Shown here: piece by piece, positions 36,246-48,305 of the stretch
How the letters are laid out: the number at the start of each line of letters is the position of its first letter
Numbering within the stretch: the first letter of the stretch is position 1
DNA from: Hypomesus transpacificus
Lineage: Eukaryota; Chordata; Actinopteri; Osmeriformes; Osmeridae
Direction of reading: 5' to 3'
NCBI RefSeq assembly: GCF_021917145.1
Contig: NC_061067.1
Location: 928,449 to 992,448 of the forward strand
Length of the DNA stretch: 64,000 bases
Translations under genes and position numbers: made by a program
The notes under the pieces: generated by a model
The model's database searches: none
The model's input: the letters and a program-made list of their open reading frames with translations, nothing else
Told to the model about the DNA's origin: nothing

Positions 36246-37295
36246 CTTTTGTTATGAGTTTCATTCATCCATTATTTAATGTAACCTGCCTCCTTAATGT
36301 CCCGTTGTTTTGTGTGGCACGGTTTTATTATTGATTGCCATACATTCTTTGTTATGTAACAATGTGACGGTCAATGTGACAGACTATGATGGCAAAATGT
36401 CAAAAATGTTTGAACTCAATTTGCAGTGTTTGGTTAGCATAACGAGAGTCGTAGGCTAACTACAGTGGAGCTCTGACCAACACTAAAAACACTTAACTCC
36501 TGCTGTTACAGTAGCAAGTTTGATAGACTTATAGCGCTAAATACTTCTCTACTATTGGTTGTTTCCTTTTGCTCACGCCTCTTTCTCCTAACTGCTACGA
36601 ACGTTCGGTTGTGAGAGGGTAGAGAATAGCAAAGGAAATCCCAAACTTTTGACATAGACAAGGCAAGGACCCCGAAATGTGGAAACTACAGGTGAACACG
36701 GCAAGCCGTTCGTATTCGTCTATGCATGTCTTCCTATCGCAGTGATACGTAAGACTTGTTGTCTTTACAAACGGGTTTTTAGTCGCAATGTTTTGGTCAA
36801 GTCTAACCTGCTTATCGAGCTAGTAGCTAGCAATCTGTCTGTTGTTAGCGTCAACTAGCCAGAAAGCAAACTGACTGGCAGGCAAACTGGTTCAAATGGT
36901 CCGTTTTTTTCACGGAGAGAAAAGGCATCGTAGTGACAATACAGTGTAGTTTTGATATTATAATGGTTGACTATATTGTGATTTGTTTTTTTAAATATTA
37001 TCGGGTTGAGAACCTAGAGCTAGCCAAGTAGCCCGTCAACGTTAGCAAACTACTGCATCACTGTAATCGCATGGTTGCTTTGGCTTGAGAGCTGTGCTGG
37101 CGTGCGCCCATTATTTGCCTTTGTTTTGAAATGTTGTGGTTTGCCATAAGTGTCAAACTTCCAAAAAATACTGCTCCATATATAGTTCTAACGACGTGTA
37201 TGCTTTTGTTGTAGGTTAATCATAGCAGAGATTTGAGGGTCTGTCTTCGATAGTGGTTACTGTTGCTTATCACACAGGTAGCTGTGTAAAGCAGG
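36246..37295 (+). promoter_or_regulatory. usf3: usf3 promoter and 5' UTR region
   Basis: A cag|gtgaac donor at about 36691 suggests a noncoding exon 1 near 36600-36690. The second exon starts after the acceptor cacacag at 37277 with the ATG at 37296. The intergenic distance from the naa50 poly(A) signal is about 400 bases. Confidence 0.5.
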
Positions 37296-40200
37296 ATGCC
37301 AGAGATGACTGAAACCCAGGACCTTGGCCATAAACCTAGGTAAGACTAATCATTGGTTACTGGTCCATGTGCGCAAGTGTGACTAAAGAGCATAGGACTG
37401 AGAATAAATGTGTTGTTGTTATAGCTTACCCCCATGTTTGACATGCAATATGATTTACCCCATGACCTTCTTTTGCAGAAGAAGAAAAAATAAAGAAATT
37501 CACAATGCCGGTAAGATCCTGTCAGTTTGCTGTCTGTCACTCTTTTTCTACTCATTCCAGTCATGTTTATTAAGGTACCTTCTTCTCAACGTTTTATCCT
37601 GTAGTTGAGAAAAAGAGAAAGGAGAAGATCAATGCTGGTATAAACCGCATTGGGAATCTTCTGCCATGCTCTCAGGCACTAAAACAGGTATGCCCGTCTT
37701 ATTCAAGAACATAAATATATATATATATATTGTACACACACATACATGCACACACGTATCAAATACAAAACACACACTCATTTGTCCCTCTGTCTCATCA
37801 GAGTAAGAACATGATCCTCGATGAGGCCTTCCGCTACATTACTGAGCTAAAGAAACAAAACGATGCAATGCTCCTTGAAGGAGGAGACAAAGGTCAAGGT
37901 ATGAATCATTTTTCCGTGGTCCTCAGTGGACACTGTATCGTATACTCATTATTCTTCAACTTTCGTGTTTTGTGTGTTATATCTGTGAGCATCGCTGACT
38001 GTTTCTTTTTCCGCGTAGCGGAGGAGATCCGGCGTCTCCGGCGGCAACTGGAGGAGCTGAGGAAGGAGAGCGGCCATTACATCGAGCTGCTCAAAGCTCA
38101 CGACATCAACTTCCTGGATGACCCCAGCATCCACTGGAAGGGCAAGATGCGTTGCGCCAAGGTTGCCAAGGTGACGCCCAACCACCAGCCCTCCAAAGGG
38201 ATCATCGTCTACCCTAACGGGAACACGACGTGTGCCGCGGGAAAAGAGCCCGGCTCTGGGAAACAGCAAGAGGAGGCGGTCTTCATCCAGCCGTCCTGCG
38301 ACGTCATCCTCCATCATCCGCATTCCTACATCACCGTCCAGGGCCTCTGTCCCCTACCCACCGGCACCACAGCCCTGCCCCAGCCCACACCCCAAGCCCC
38401 TAGTCTGACTGCAGCGTCATCCAGCCTAGCCACCCACCTCCCATATCACTTTGTCCCTAGCCTTACAGCCCTCCCTCAGGTTGTGACTACATCCAGAGCT
38501 CTCGTCTCAGAAATCTCCACCCAGTTAAACACCCAGCCGGGGGTTGGGACCAGGAGTCAGAGCTACACCACCCCCCCCCCCAGCTCAGGCCTGCTGAGGG
38601 CTGAGGCAGCAGGCAGCACACAGACCACGTGGACCACACTACAGCTGGCAGGGAACACAGTGCAGCCAGTCTGCCAGAATCTACCCGCCCCAGAGATGAA
38701 CACTACTGGCCAGACAATGCAACAACTGACTGTATGCCCCGTGGCCACCAAAGCTACAGTTCAGCCAGTTCATATCCAGATGAGGCCTCAGCTACCCATA
38801 AAACAGGCCCCTATCACAGCCCATATCCAGGCCCAGCCCTCCATCCAGAAGCCCCCCCATCTACAGCCATCCATCATTGCCCAACCCCATTTACTGCCCC
38901 AGTGTGCTGTCCTTCCACAGACAGCCAGAGTCCCACAGCAACCTGTTCTAACCCACCCTGCCATGATGCCACAACCACAAACGACTGTGTTACAAAAGGC
39001 TTCGGTGGTTCCCCATCCCCAGACAGCTGTCCTGCCCCAGCCAGCCTTGGGCCAGCAGCCCCAGGCTGCAGTGCTGCCCCTGCTTCAGACCATGCAGGTG
39101 CTGCAGGTTAATCCTGCAGGCTCGACTGTTGCCGGGGTGACCGCTTCGCAGAACACTAACAACCCCAGCGTTGTCATCCTGCAGCAAGCCAATCCGTGCT
39201 CTACCCAGCCAGTTGCTCGAGAGGACTTGACCAATCAGACAGCTTGCCAGCACATCGTTATCATCCAAGCCCCCAATCAGACGTCACCTGTTCCTCAGAA
39301 CCCGTCGGTTGGCATGGTGACGGCTACGGTGCCTGTAGTCTCCAGTCAGATCGTCTCGACCAGTTGCACTACTTCTACCACTGGCCTCCAGACCGTCGGG
39401 GGGAAGCAGCTGGTTCACATTCTACCCCGGCCCTCCGCAACAACAACCCACACGCCCCAGCCTGCCGCCTGCCCCCCGGCTTCACCTGGCCCCTCCGCCC
39501 CCCAGACCATCACTGTAAACGGCCAGGTGTTTGCCCTGAAGCCCATGAAGACCTCCGACAAGGGCGGCCCCCAGGGAACCCAGAGCACCCTTCAGCTGGT
39601 TCAGCCCACCACCAGCGAGGAGCCCACCACCAACGTGGCCCTCAACAGTCTCGGGGCCCTTAGTAGCCTCAACCAGAGCATCTCTCAGGGCATGCCTCAG
39701 CACAGCATCTCCAGCCAGGGAAGCCTCCAGCTGTCTGGTGCCTCTCCAGCGTACTCGGTGGTGCAGCATCATCAGCTGCCTCCCGTCTCTGGCTCCGCCC
39801 CTGCCACCCCCGTCAGACAGCTCCAGTCTCCCAGTGGAGCGTCAGCCGGACGAGGGGGCGGGACGGGGAAGGCAGCCCCTAAGAGAATCCCCACAAAGAG
39901 GACCAAGACAACCAGGAGGAGAGAACCCAAACAGCGACGCAGCACGGCCGCCATTTCTACCAGACCGGTAGTGGCAGCAGAAGACAGTCCTAAACAGACG
40001 GGCGCTGTGTCTCAAGATGCCCCCCCTTTTGCTACTGTGGCTGTGGGTGCTGTTAGCGGCGTTGCTAACGCACCCTCAGTCAGTGACGCATTAAAACAGA
40101 GCATTAACTCAGACAGCGTTGTCTGCTCTGCACAGAGCACACTAAAGAATATAAATGTTTGTACTTCACAAACTGGTCTGACCACATCTGTACAGCCCGC

Positions 40201-43200
40201 GTTAACGGTTAGCGGCGTCAACTCGACTCAAGGTGAAGTCGTTGTCTGTATTGTTGGCACCAGTCCTACAGTCGGCCCTGCCGTTTCCTCCCAGAGCAAA
40301 GCACACACGGTAGTCAGTGTCCCTCAGAACAAGCGTGCCGCTTCACAGGATAGGCAGGCCGTCTCCGTGACGACCGGCACAGCACAAACCAGATCGCCTC
40401 CGTCTGCCGTCGCTTCTTCTAAACAAAGCAAACCCGGTGTCACCAGTGCCTGGGCCACAGAAACTAGACTCGCCACCGTCAGTCCGGCTACGACGGCATG
40501 TCAGCCACTTGTCGGCACAGTCACTTCCACACAGGCTGAACAGTTGGTTTCCCTCCAGGACTCTGTGCTTACTACTTCGGTTTGTCAGACCAGGCCAGAC
40601 AACATACAGGAGCACCAGTTTACCGCCCTGGCCCAGGCCCAGCCCCTGGCCCAGCCCCTGGTCCTGGCCCAGCCCGTGCCCCAGGCCCAGCCTGTGGCCC
40701 AGACCCAGCCCTTGGCCCAGCTCCAGCCCCTGGCCCTTTCCTCTGTACCCTCATCCACAGCTTCATCCTCTGCGGCTCTGTTGCCTGTTGTCCCTCCGAT
40801 CCCTGCTGAATTCCGAAAACGGACTCAAACAAACCGACCCTCAGCCCAGCAGCCAGACCAGAACAACCTTGCCTCCTCCTTGTCCTCCAATGCTGTGCTC
40901 AAACTTCCAGACGTCTCCGAGAGGGAGCCTCAGAGAGGGAAATCGAATCCCACGACGGCCATGGAAAAGGAAAGCCAGAGGAACAATACCACCCCTTCCA
41001 GAAAGATCTCTGCCCTCCCACAGCAAGTGTACTCCCTAGAACACCAGGTCACGGAACAACCAAACCAAACACACCAAACATCAAACCCGCAGACGGACTC
41101 TCCCATGTCCGCCGGAGCGGGGGGCGGGAGGGGCTTCTCCGTGGCGTCCATGCTGCCCCAAGCATTCACCTTCACCTCAGAGCAGGCTGACATCCTGGCT
41201 TTGGCTATGCTGGAGCAGGACAGCTCTGGGGGAAGAGTAGACATCCCCATCTCCGCAAACAACCCTACTTGGGAACCCCCAAAGTCACAGCAAGCCCCCC
41301 ACTGCAAAGAGAGGGTTACGGGGCCTCAGACAAAGGTTACCAAGACGACCATGGAGCCAGTGGTAGCCAAGCCGCCTTCCCAGGTGGCGGTCAGAGGTCA
41401 GGCTGGAGAGACGGGGGCCGTCAGCGGGCCCTCGGGGGCCAGACACCCGCAGAACATCAACTATGCCCAGTCTCACACCCACACCCAGTCCCACGTCCAG
41501 AGCCAGGCGCACGCTGGAACCGTGGGCACCCTCAGTGTCAACAACCTCATCAGGTCCAGCTCCAGCCAGCAGCCCTACCCTGGCTCCCCCGGCATGGCTG
41601 CTGGCCAGCAAGGCTCGGTCCCATCTCCGGTGGGCACCTCAGCGCTGGCGTCCCAGCCCTCTACCTCCGGCCACACTTCCTGCTCTGGGAACGGCCAGCT
41701 GAGTGACTATGCCCCCGTCAAGAGCTCTCTGATGAGGGCTTCCATGGGCATGGGGGAACGACACGTTAAGGACATATCCAAGCGTCCCGCCCCGGAGGAC
41801 GTGATGTTGCCTTCCAGCAACAAGCGTCCCAAGACCTGTCCGTCGGCCGCCCCCAGTGTGGGCCGTATGGAGGTGAAGGCCCAGGATCACGGGCAGAGTC
41901 AGATGATGATTGGCCAGGTTCCCCCCAGCTCCTCAACCGTCATGAGCAGGATAAACCCTGACGGAGGAGGTACCTTGTTCTCCAGTAACTCCTTCATGAG
42001 CACAGTGCTCAGGCCCATAGACAGCCACTGTGCCCCCCAGCATCAGGAACAGAGCCAGCCAGGAGTGCTGCACCTGCCCCAGGGGCATTCCCAGCACGGG
42101 GCGCCCCAGCCCGGGCAGCATCTGGGGCCAAACCAGTACCTGAAACAACAGCAGCAGCAACAACAACAGGATCACCAGAGGCATCACTTGTATCAGCTCC
42201 AGCACCATCTCACCCAGCCTGACCCTGCTCAACTGCACAGTCTCCACCAGAGGGCGTTGCAGCAGGACCCACAGCACGTCCAGAACGCCCAGAAGAAAAG
42301 GGGACTTGTCCGAGCCAATCAGAGCGGACCCCCTGTGGGGCTTCAGCAGAAACAGCATCACCTGGAGAAGGCTGGAGTGCATCAACAACAACAGCAGCAG
42401 CAGCAGCAGACACAACAACACCAACAACAACATGCCCAACAGCCATCACATCAACAACAACAACAAACGCATCAGCAGTCACAACATCAACAGCAGCAGC
42501 CGTCCCAACATCAACAAGCCCAACATCAGCAGCATCAACAACAGACACAGCATCAACAACAGTCCCAGACACAGCAGCATCAACAACAGTCCCAACAGCA
42601 GCAGCAACAACAACAGCTACAGCAGCAACAAAGCTCTCACTCCAGACACCAGCACCTGCAGCAGCACCTGCAGCAGCAGCAGCACTTTGGAGCGTCTCGA
42701 CACCAGGAGAAGAGCTGCGATGCCCAGCCAGCGGGTTCCAGGGCGCACCACAGCAGCCACCTAGCCCAGCAGGAACACCACAAGGTAGGGAGGAAGGATT
42801 CGGTTTCTTAGATTATTACATTTAATTTAAATGTTTTACTCTCAATGTACATTCAGTATATCTGGTATGTGTTTTCACTTGAACAATGACTAAAGAGGAT
42901 GAACGTTGGCTAGCATTGTGTTATTACTGTGAAGTTAACTCCTGTCCTTTCCCCAGTCTGGTCAGGAACACATGCAACGTCTGATGAGCTCTAGGACCCT
43001 GGAGCAGCAGCTGATATCCCAGCCCGGCAACAACCCCGCGTCTCGGCCTTCCGACCTGGCCTGCGCCCCCTCGCGGCAGGAGCGCCACCGCGTCTCCAGC
43101 TATTCCGCGGAGGCCCTCATCGGAAAGACCTCCTCCAGCGGCGACCAGCAGCAGCGGATGGTGGGGCTGCACTTGCAGGCCACGCGGGGCAGCACCCAGG

Positions 43201-44777
43201 AGCAGCCAGACCTGCGGGGGTACCTGGACACGTCCAGAGGGAAAGGCAATATCGGGCACAACCCCCAGAACCCCAGGCTGAGCCAGGAACACCCCGGGCC
43301 GTCGGACATCCAGCGGGGGTTGGAATGCCCCCCGTTCAAAGCCCTGGGCGGTGGAGGAGGTCATCAGCTAGGTGGCTTTGAGGTGCAAGTGTCCCGCGGT
43401 GGGGACATGGCCCCTAAATCCATCCCCCCTTCCCAGAGAGGTCCGCAGGGGCAGCAGCAGGGCGTGTTCAGGATGGGGGTCGGCTCTCCCGGGGATGGAA
43501 GACCCCGCGGGGGTTACAGTGGAGCTCACCCGGGGCCCCAGGGGGTGCAGATAGGGGCGGGGTTACCCAGGGACCAGGAGGGTTGTCACCATAGCTTCAT
43601 GCAGTCCCTTCTCTCTCCGCACATTTCAGAGCAGACTAACCACCAGAGGGCAGTGCAGTGCTGCCCTCCAGTCAGCATGGAGTACAGCTGTGTGCCGGGA
43701 GCCTCTGCAGGAGACATGCAGGCCAAGGCATCCAGCCCCAGTGTGCCTCCTACTCAGAAGACCCCAGGTATGAGGCTTGGAGAGGGAAACAAGGGCCATC
43801 TCGCCCAGGCTGGTGGGAACATGCACGGAGGTCCCGGGGTACGAGCAGGCCTCCCCCACCCTGCTACCCCTCACAGCAGCTCGGAGCCTGGCCGTAGTTC
43901 AGCCCCCTCCAGGCCCCCTGGTGCTGTCAGCCAGCGCTCACGCCACCTCGCCCCGGACGCCCAGCCTGCCAAGCTCCGTCCTGGGGACAGGCTTCGTTCA
44001 GGCACCCTGAGACCAGGCAACCCTTTTGAGCCTGAGGGACACCTTCCCCTCCCCTCTGGTGGAGGGGTGCTCCTGGGAAGACCCCAGTCAGGGGGCGAAG
44101 CACGTCGCAGCAGCATCGTCCGCTTTATGGCCGACAGCTCTCAAGTCTCCGGGGACAACAACTTGGTGCCTGACCAACACTTGGCCCAAAACTTTGGCTT
44201 CCCCCCCTTCATCGCTGAGGGAGGGATGAACCACCCGCCCCCCATCAATGCCAACTCCACCTTCATCCCCCCGGTCAGCCAGTCCAGCTCCTCCCGCACC
44301 CCTGCCCTGCTCCCCGTGGAGTCCCAGAACACCATCCCCTCTTTCTACCCCTCCTACTCCCCCGCGGCCCACCCCAGCTTGCCCAGTGACATCCCTCTTC
44401 AGTACTTCTCCAATCAGATGTTTACGAGCCCCGGCGCAGACAAGGCTAGCGCCGCTCCTCTCAACAACCGCTTCGGCTCCATCCTCTCTCCTCCGCGCCC
44501 GGTCGGGTTTGCCCAGGCCAGCTTTCCCTTACTCCCTGACATGCCGCCCATGCCCATCACCAACTCCTCGGGCATCACCGCCCACCTGTCCAACTTCAGT
44601 CTCACGTCTCTGTTCCCGGAGATCGCCGCGGCGATGCCCTCCGACGGCTCGTCCATGCCCATGTCCCCCCTCCTGTCTCTGTCCAACACCTCATCGAGTG
44701 ACTCAGGCAAGCAACCCAACCGGCCCGCCCACAACATCAGCCACATCCTGGGGCATGATGGGAGCTCTGCGGTGTAG
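37296..44777 (+). CDS. usf3: Basic helix-loop-helix transcription factor USF3 (KIAA2018)
   Basis: Seven phase-consistent exons: 37296-37339 (ATG), 37479-37510, 37605-37687, 37802-37898, 38019-42784, 42957-44777 (TAG). That is six coding segments plus the noncoding first exon, about 2280 aa (human about 2245). The bHLH region spans residues about 20-85 (HNAVEKKRKEKINAGINRIG, then SKNMILDEAFRYITELKKQN). A leucine-heptad coiled coil follows. Long Gln/Pro/Ser/Thr-rich stretches follow, with USF3 landmarks TTWTTLQLAGNTVQP, GGKQLVHILPRP, TSEEPTTNVALN, SFSVASMLP-like and NRFGSILSPPRPVGFAQ. A Gln/His tract lies at about residues 1459-1646. The C-terminus is NISHILGHDGSSAV. An ORF starting at 37730 merely reads through introns 4 and 5 into the large exon. 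It is a predicted nuclear E-box-binding protein with a conserved but little-studied role. Confidence 0.95.
42150..42700 (+). repeat. usf3: CAG/CAA trinucleotide-rich polyglutamine tract in usf3
   Basis: Interrupted CAG/CAA/CAT codons encode runs of Gln broken by His, Ser, Thr and Pro. The interrupted codon usage suggests a long-lived, moderately stable tract. Frames on the other strand through it are artefacts. Confidence 0.9.
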
Positions 44778-46115
44778 GCGGAGCCAAGTTTATCCTCAGT
44801 GAGAAGTTTAGGGATCAGTTAACAGAAGTCCAAGTTCTAGTTTTATTTGGGTGGCAAGATTGTTGAAGCTATGACTCTCAATCTGTGTTTACATTTCAGT
44901 ATTTTGATTTTCTTTACTTTCTCTGCGTGTGACATCTGGACGCTGCGAATCTGTTTGGGTTGGTCTGCTCCTGGAGTTGTGATGCACAATGAATCATTCA
45001 GGAGCAGGTTGGATGACCTGCTGTTGAGGTTGTAAACATTTTCATGAACCATAGGATACACTATACAGTATTGTGTGTTGCAGTATCCTAACAAATGTCT
45101 GTTTTATGATTTTCTCTTTGAGCCTGATAGTTTGATACACACTCAAGTTATGGACCTCAATGGGTCAGCTTTCATTTACTGCAGCTTTTAAGAGGAATCT
45201 TGAATAGAAAAAGCACTTGCACAATATCCGTAAATGTAATCTACTAACTAAATCAGGGTGGATTGGATAAAATATTTTGTAAATACAATGTTTCATACCA
45301 GTATAGTTAGTTTGTATGTATTTGTAAATACAAAGTTATTAAAGTTTTTGATAATATATTCTAGATGTTTGCTGTTTTATCTCTATGACCGTACAGAAGA
45401 TCTGGTGGTAAGGAAATATAATTTCCTCCGTTTCAACTCTTGGTAACTGGTTTATTTTTTATTTAACTAGGCAGAATCAATAAGAACAAATGATTATTTA
45501 CAGTGATGGCCTGGTAAAAAGCAGAAGCTTTCTGCGGGAGAGGGGAAGGGGCCGTGAAATACAAATCAGGTATTCTAAAACTGGTTGTTCACATCCTTGA
45601 TTGTGATTGGCTATATCGCTCCGCTTTGCGTCGTGCCTAACAACTCCCCTTACCTGTTCTAAAATCAGCGTAAACCACGGTCTCTTGGGGCTTATTGCTT
45701 AAATAAAGCACAACGGCACACAACCACAGCAGTACCCCTAATTAGATATTACTTTATGCCCTGGAGAAGAAGTTGACCCCCCCCCTCCCAATTATCATTA
45801 TATAATTCGCACTCTGGAACAAAACTAGGCAGTTGGCAACAGACAATAATGACAAACCATGGGGATGGATAGGACAACAAATACTGAGGGGAAGGGTTAA
45901 AAGGTGAGAGAGCATTTACAGAAATTGGTGAGGATGAGTGAAATGGCTTCTTTGAAGGCAGGGATAGAAATGAATGTCCAGTTTGAGGTGTTTTCACAGA
46001 GCACTCCAGTCAGAGGTGGCAGTGGTCTGAAACGATGCAAGACCGAGGGTGGATTTGTGTTTTGGTTAACTACTGTTGGAAAGAAGCTCGACAGTATGGA
46101 TAGGATTTCTTAAGC
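44778..46115 (+). other. usf3 3' UTR and intergenic spacer to boc
   Basis: ATTAAA at 45338-45343 and AATAAA at 45702-45707 are candidate poly(A) signals for usf3. The region 45720-46115 separates the convergent usf3 and boc ends. I see no genes related to SIDT1, SPICE1 or CFAP44 here. Confidence 0.5.
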
Positions 46116-47128
46116 TTTATTTACATGCAATAGTGCTCCAGCCTGTGTAACCACAACAATGGCCACATTAATAAAAGTGGGGTACAGATTCGAGGATTCC
46201 TTCATTTTGATCTCCAGTGCCGCTAGGAAAGGCTAATAATGACACACCAAACTGCATGGGACGCATAACACTGACAAGACAGTCATAATTCCCTCATTCG
46301 GCAGTCCTTTGGTGACCAGCAAAACAGTAAACAGAAGTTATTTCAGAAACAATTTAACTCCAAAATAAAAATCAGCTTATGAGTGTGTTACAGATATCTT
46401 CCAGAATCTCTCCCATTTAGTGATAACAAAAAATAAACAAAATCTGGCTCGTAAAAATAAATAACTATACAATATATACTCTTTTGTGCTATAACTACAG
46501 AGGCTGGGTGCTTTTATGTTGCGTACATTTGTTAATACATTGTTAATGATGAAGAATGCATAATATGTCACTTCTATACACAATGGGACAGTTGTACCTT
46601 GAGCACCGTGGAGAGCAGCAACAGCATCAAATCACAACAGGTACACCATTTTGTCGGAATGAAGGCGTTCTGATTCCTCTGTTGTCCACAAAGCAGGATG
46701 ATACAGAACCTACTTCATGAAATAACCCTCTGGTAAGTTTTAGTGTTTTAGATTGGAATGACTTGGAAGAGTGCATCAGATGGTGTGCATATACTGGGAA
46801 GAGAGATAGAATTTGGAAATCTATAGTTGCCAGGCATATAATTATCTTGGAGACTCTCCAAGGAATGCAGACGTAAAAGTACAATAACAGACTTGGTGCA
46901 CACACAGATGATAAAACGTGGTAACAGATCCTCCCTTTGTCTAAGTTGTATGAAGAGGACGTATCCTTTTTCTCAATATGAACATGTCCTTATAAACAGC
47001 ATTTCAAAACTCTTATGTACAAAAGCATAAATATATAAATATCTGTGATACAAAAATAAATATTTTTCTCTCGTCTTTTTTTTAAGAGCTTTTCAGGAGT
47101 CTTTTGTCCCTTTTTCCTCTGGCGACTT
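46116..47128 (-). other. boc: boc 3' UTR
   Basis: AT-rich sequence between the boc stop (47129-47131) and a minus-strand AATAAA (TTTATT at 46116-46121). No coding signal. Confidence 0.5.
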
Positions 47129-47974
47129 TCAACTTTGGAGGGAATCCACTTCCTGCAGTGGTGCATCTTGGGATAATGGCGTTGTAACTGTTGTTGTGCT
47201 GGTGGATCGGTCTTCCTCTTCCAGTACTAAAAGAGGACAGCATGGCAGACCTGTATAGAAGAGAGAGAGAGCGAGAGAGAGGGGAACAAGTGACTTTTCT
47301 GAATGTAAGTTCAAGCGTTGTGTTAAGTGCAAAGGTGGAAAGGTGTGTGTGTGCAGCATGGCGTTTAAAGGCAGAACCTTACCTTTCGTTTCCAAGATGA
47401 CCACGTTGCCAAACTCGCTCTCTCCTCCCTCGTTGAAGCACTGCATCTTGATATCGTAGGCCGTCTCTGGCTGCAGGTCAGTAATGGAGTGCCAGTAGCG
47501 GTCTCCCTCCACCACATCCTTCTTGTAGTCGCTGTCGTTGTCGCTGTCCGTGGGCCGGTAGAAGATGTAGAAGCCGTAGATGGGCGTGTTGTTTTGAGGT
47601 GTGTACTGGTGTGTGAGAGAGAGAAGCAGGGATGATTTAGTGACACGTGTCTGTCAGACTCCCAAACACACGTAAGGAACCATCTCTACACAGTAATCTC
47701 ACTCTTCAGTCACCATAAACACATTCTCTGTCTCTTTTAGTTTGTACCATATTACATATCATATACATCCCTTTCTCATTACAGACACTCTCTTCAACTC
47801 ACCGTCCATTTTAGGATGATGGTCGTCTCGTTGATCGCTTCACTGTAGATAATGTATGGTGCATCTACAACACAAACACACAGTTTTAGAGTTCAATTGG
47901 TGACCCAACGCATAATGTAATATCCAAAGAGCTAACATCAGCCAGAATTCCAGCCAGAATTCCATATTTTGTAT

Positions 47975-48033
<59 letters not shown>

Positions 48034-48268
48034 TTTTCTTTATCCCTAAGCTTGATGGACTCGTACCTCGTGCGATTTCATTTGCATGCGGTACATTATT
48101 GGAGTAAAAGTGGGCGTCCTCTTCCAGTTCCAGACAGCTGATTGGCCGGTGTGAGGTGTTGAGAAGCTGGAGGGTGGAGTCATCAGGAAGACAACAGACT
48201 TCTCCATGGTGCTCTGGACAGCTGAGGGAGACGAGATGTGTGTGAACATTGTTTACCTGTTTACCTCC

Positions 48269-48305
<37 letters not shown>

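Noticed and set aside
37730-38018. usf3 starting at the ATG in the 5.1-kb open frame
   Set aside because: This frame reads through two introns. Splice-consistent exons 37296-37898 supply the bHLH domain with correct phases.
38990-44746. Numerous antisense and alternate-frame ORFs inside the two large usf3 exons
   Set aside because: They are shadows of a GC-rich, low-complexity coding exon and have no family features.
47383-47864. Separate tandem boc gene or second receptor at the 3' end
   Set aside because: Only one FN3 segment is repeated, with no duplicated Ig, membrane or tail exons; a local exon duplication explains it better.
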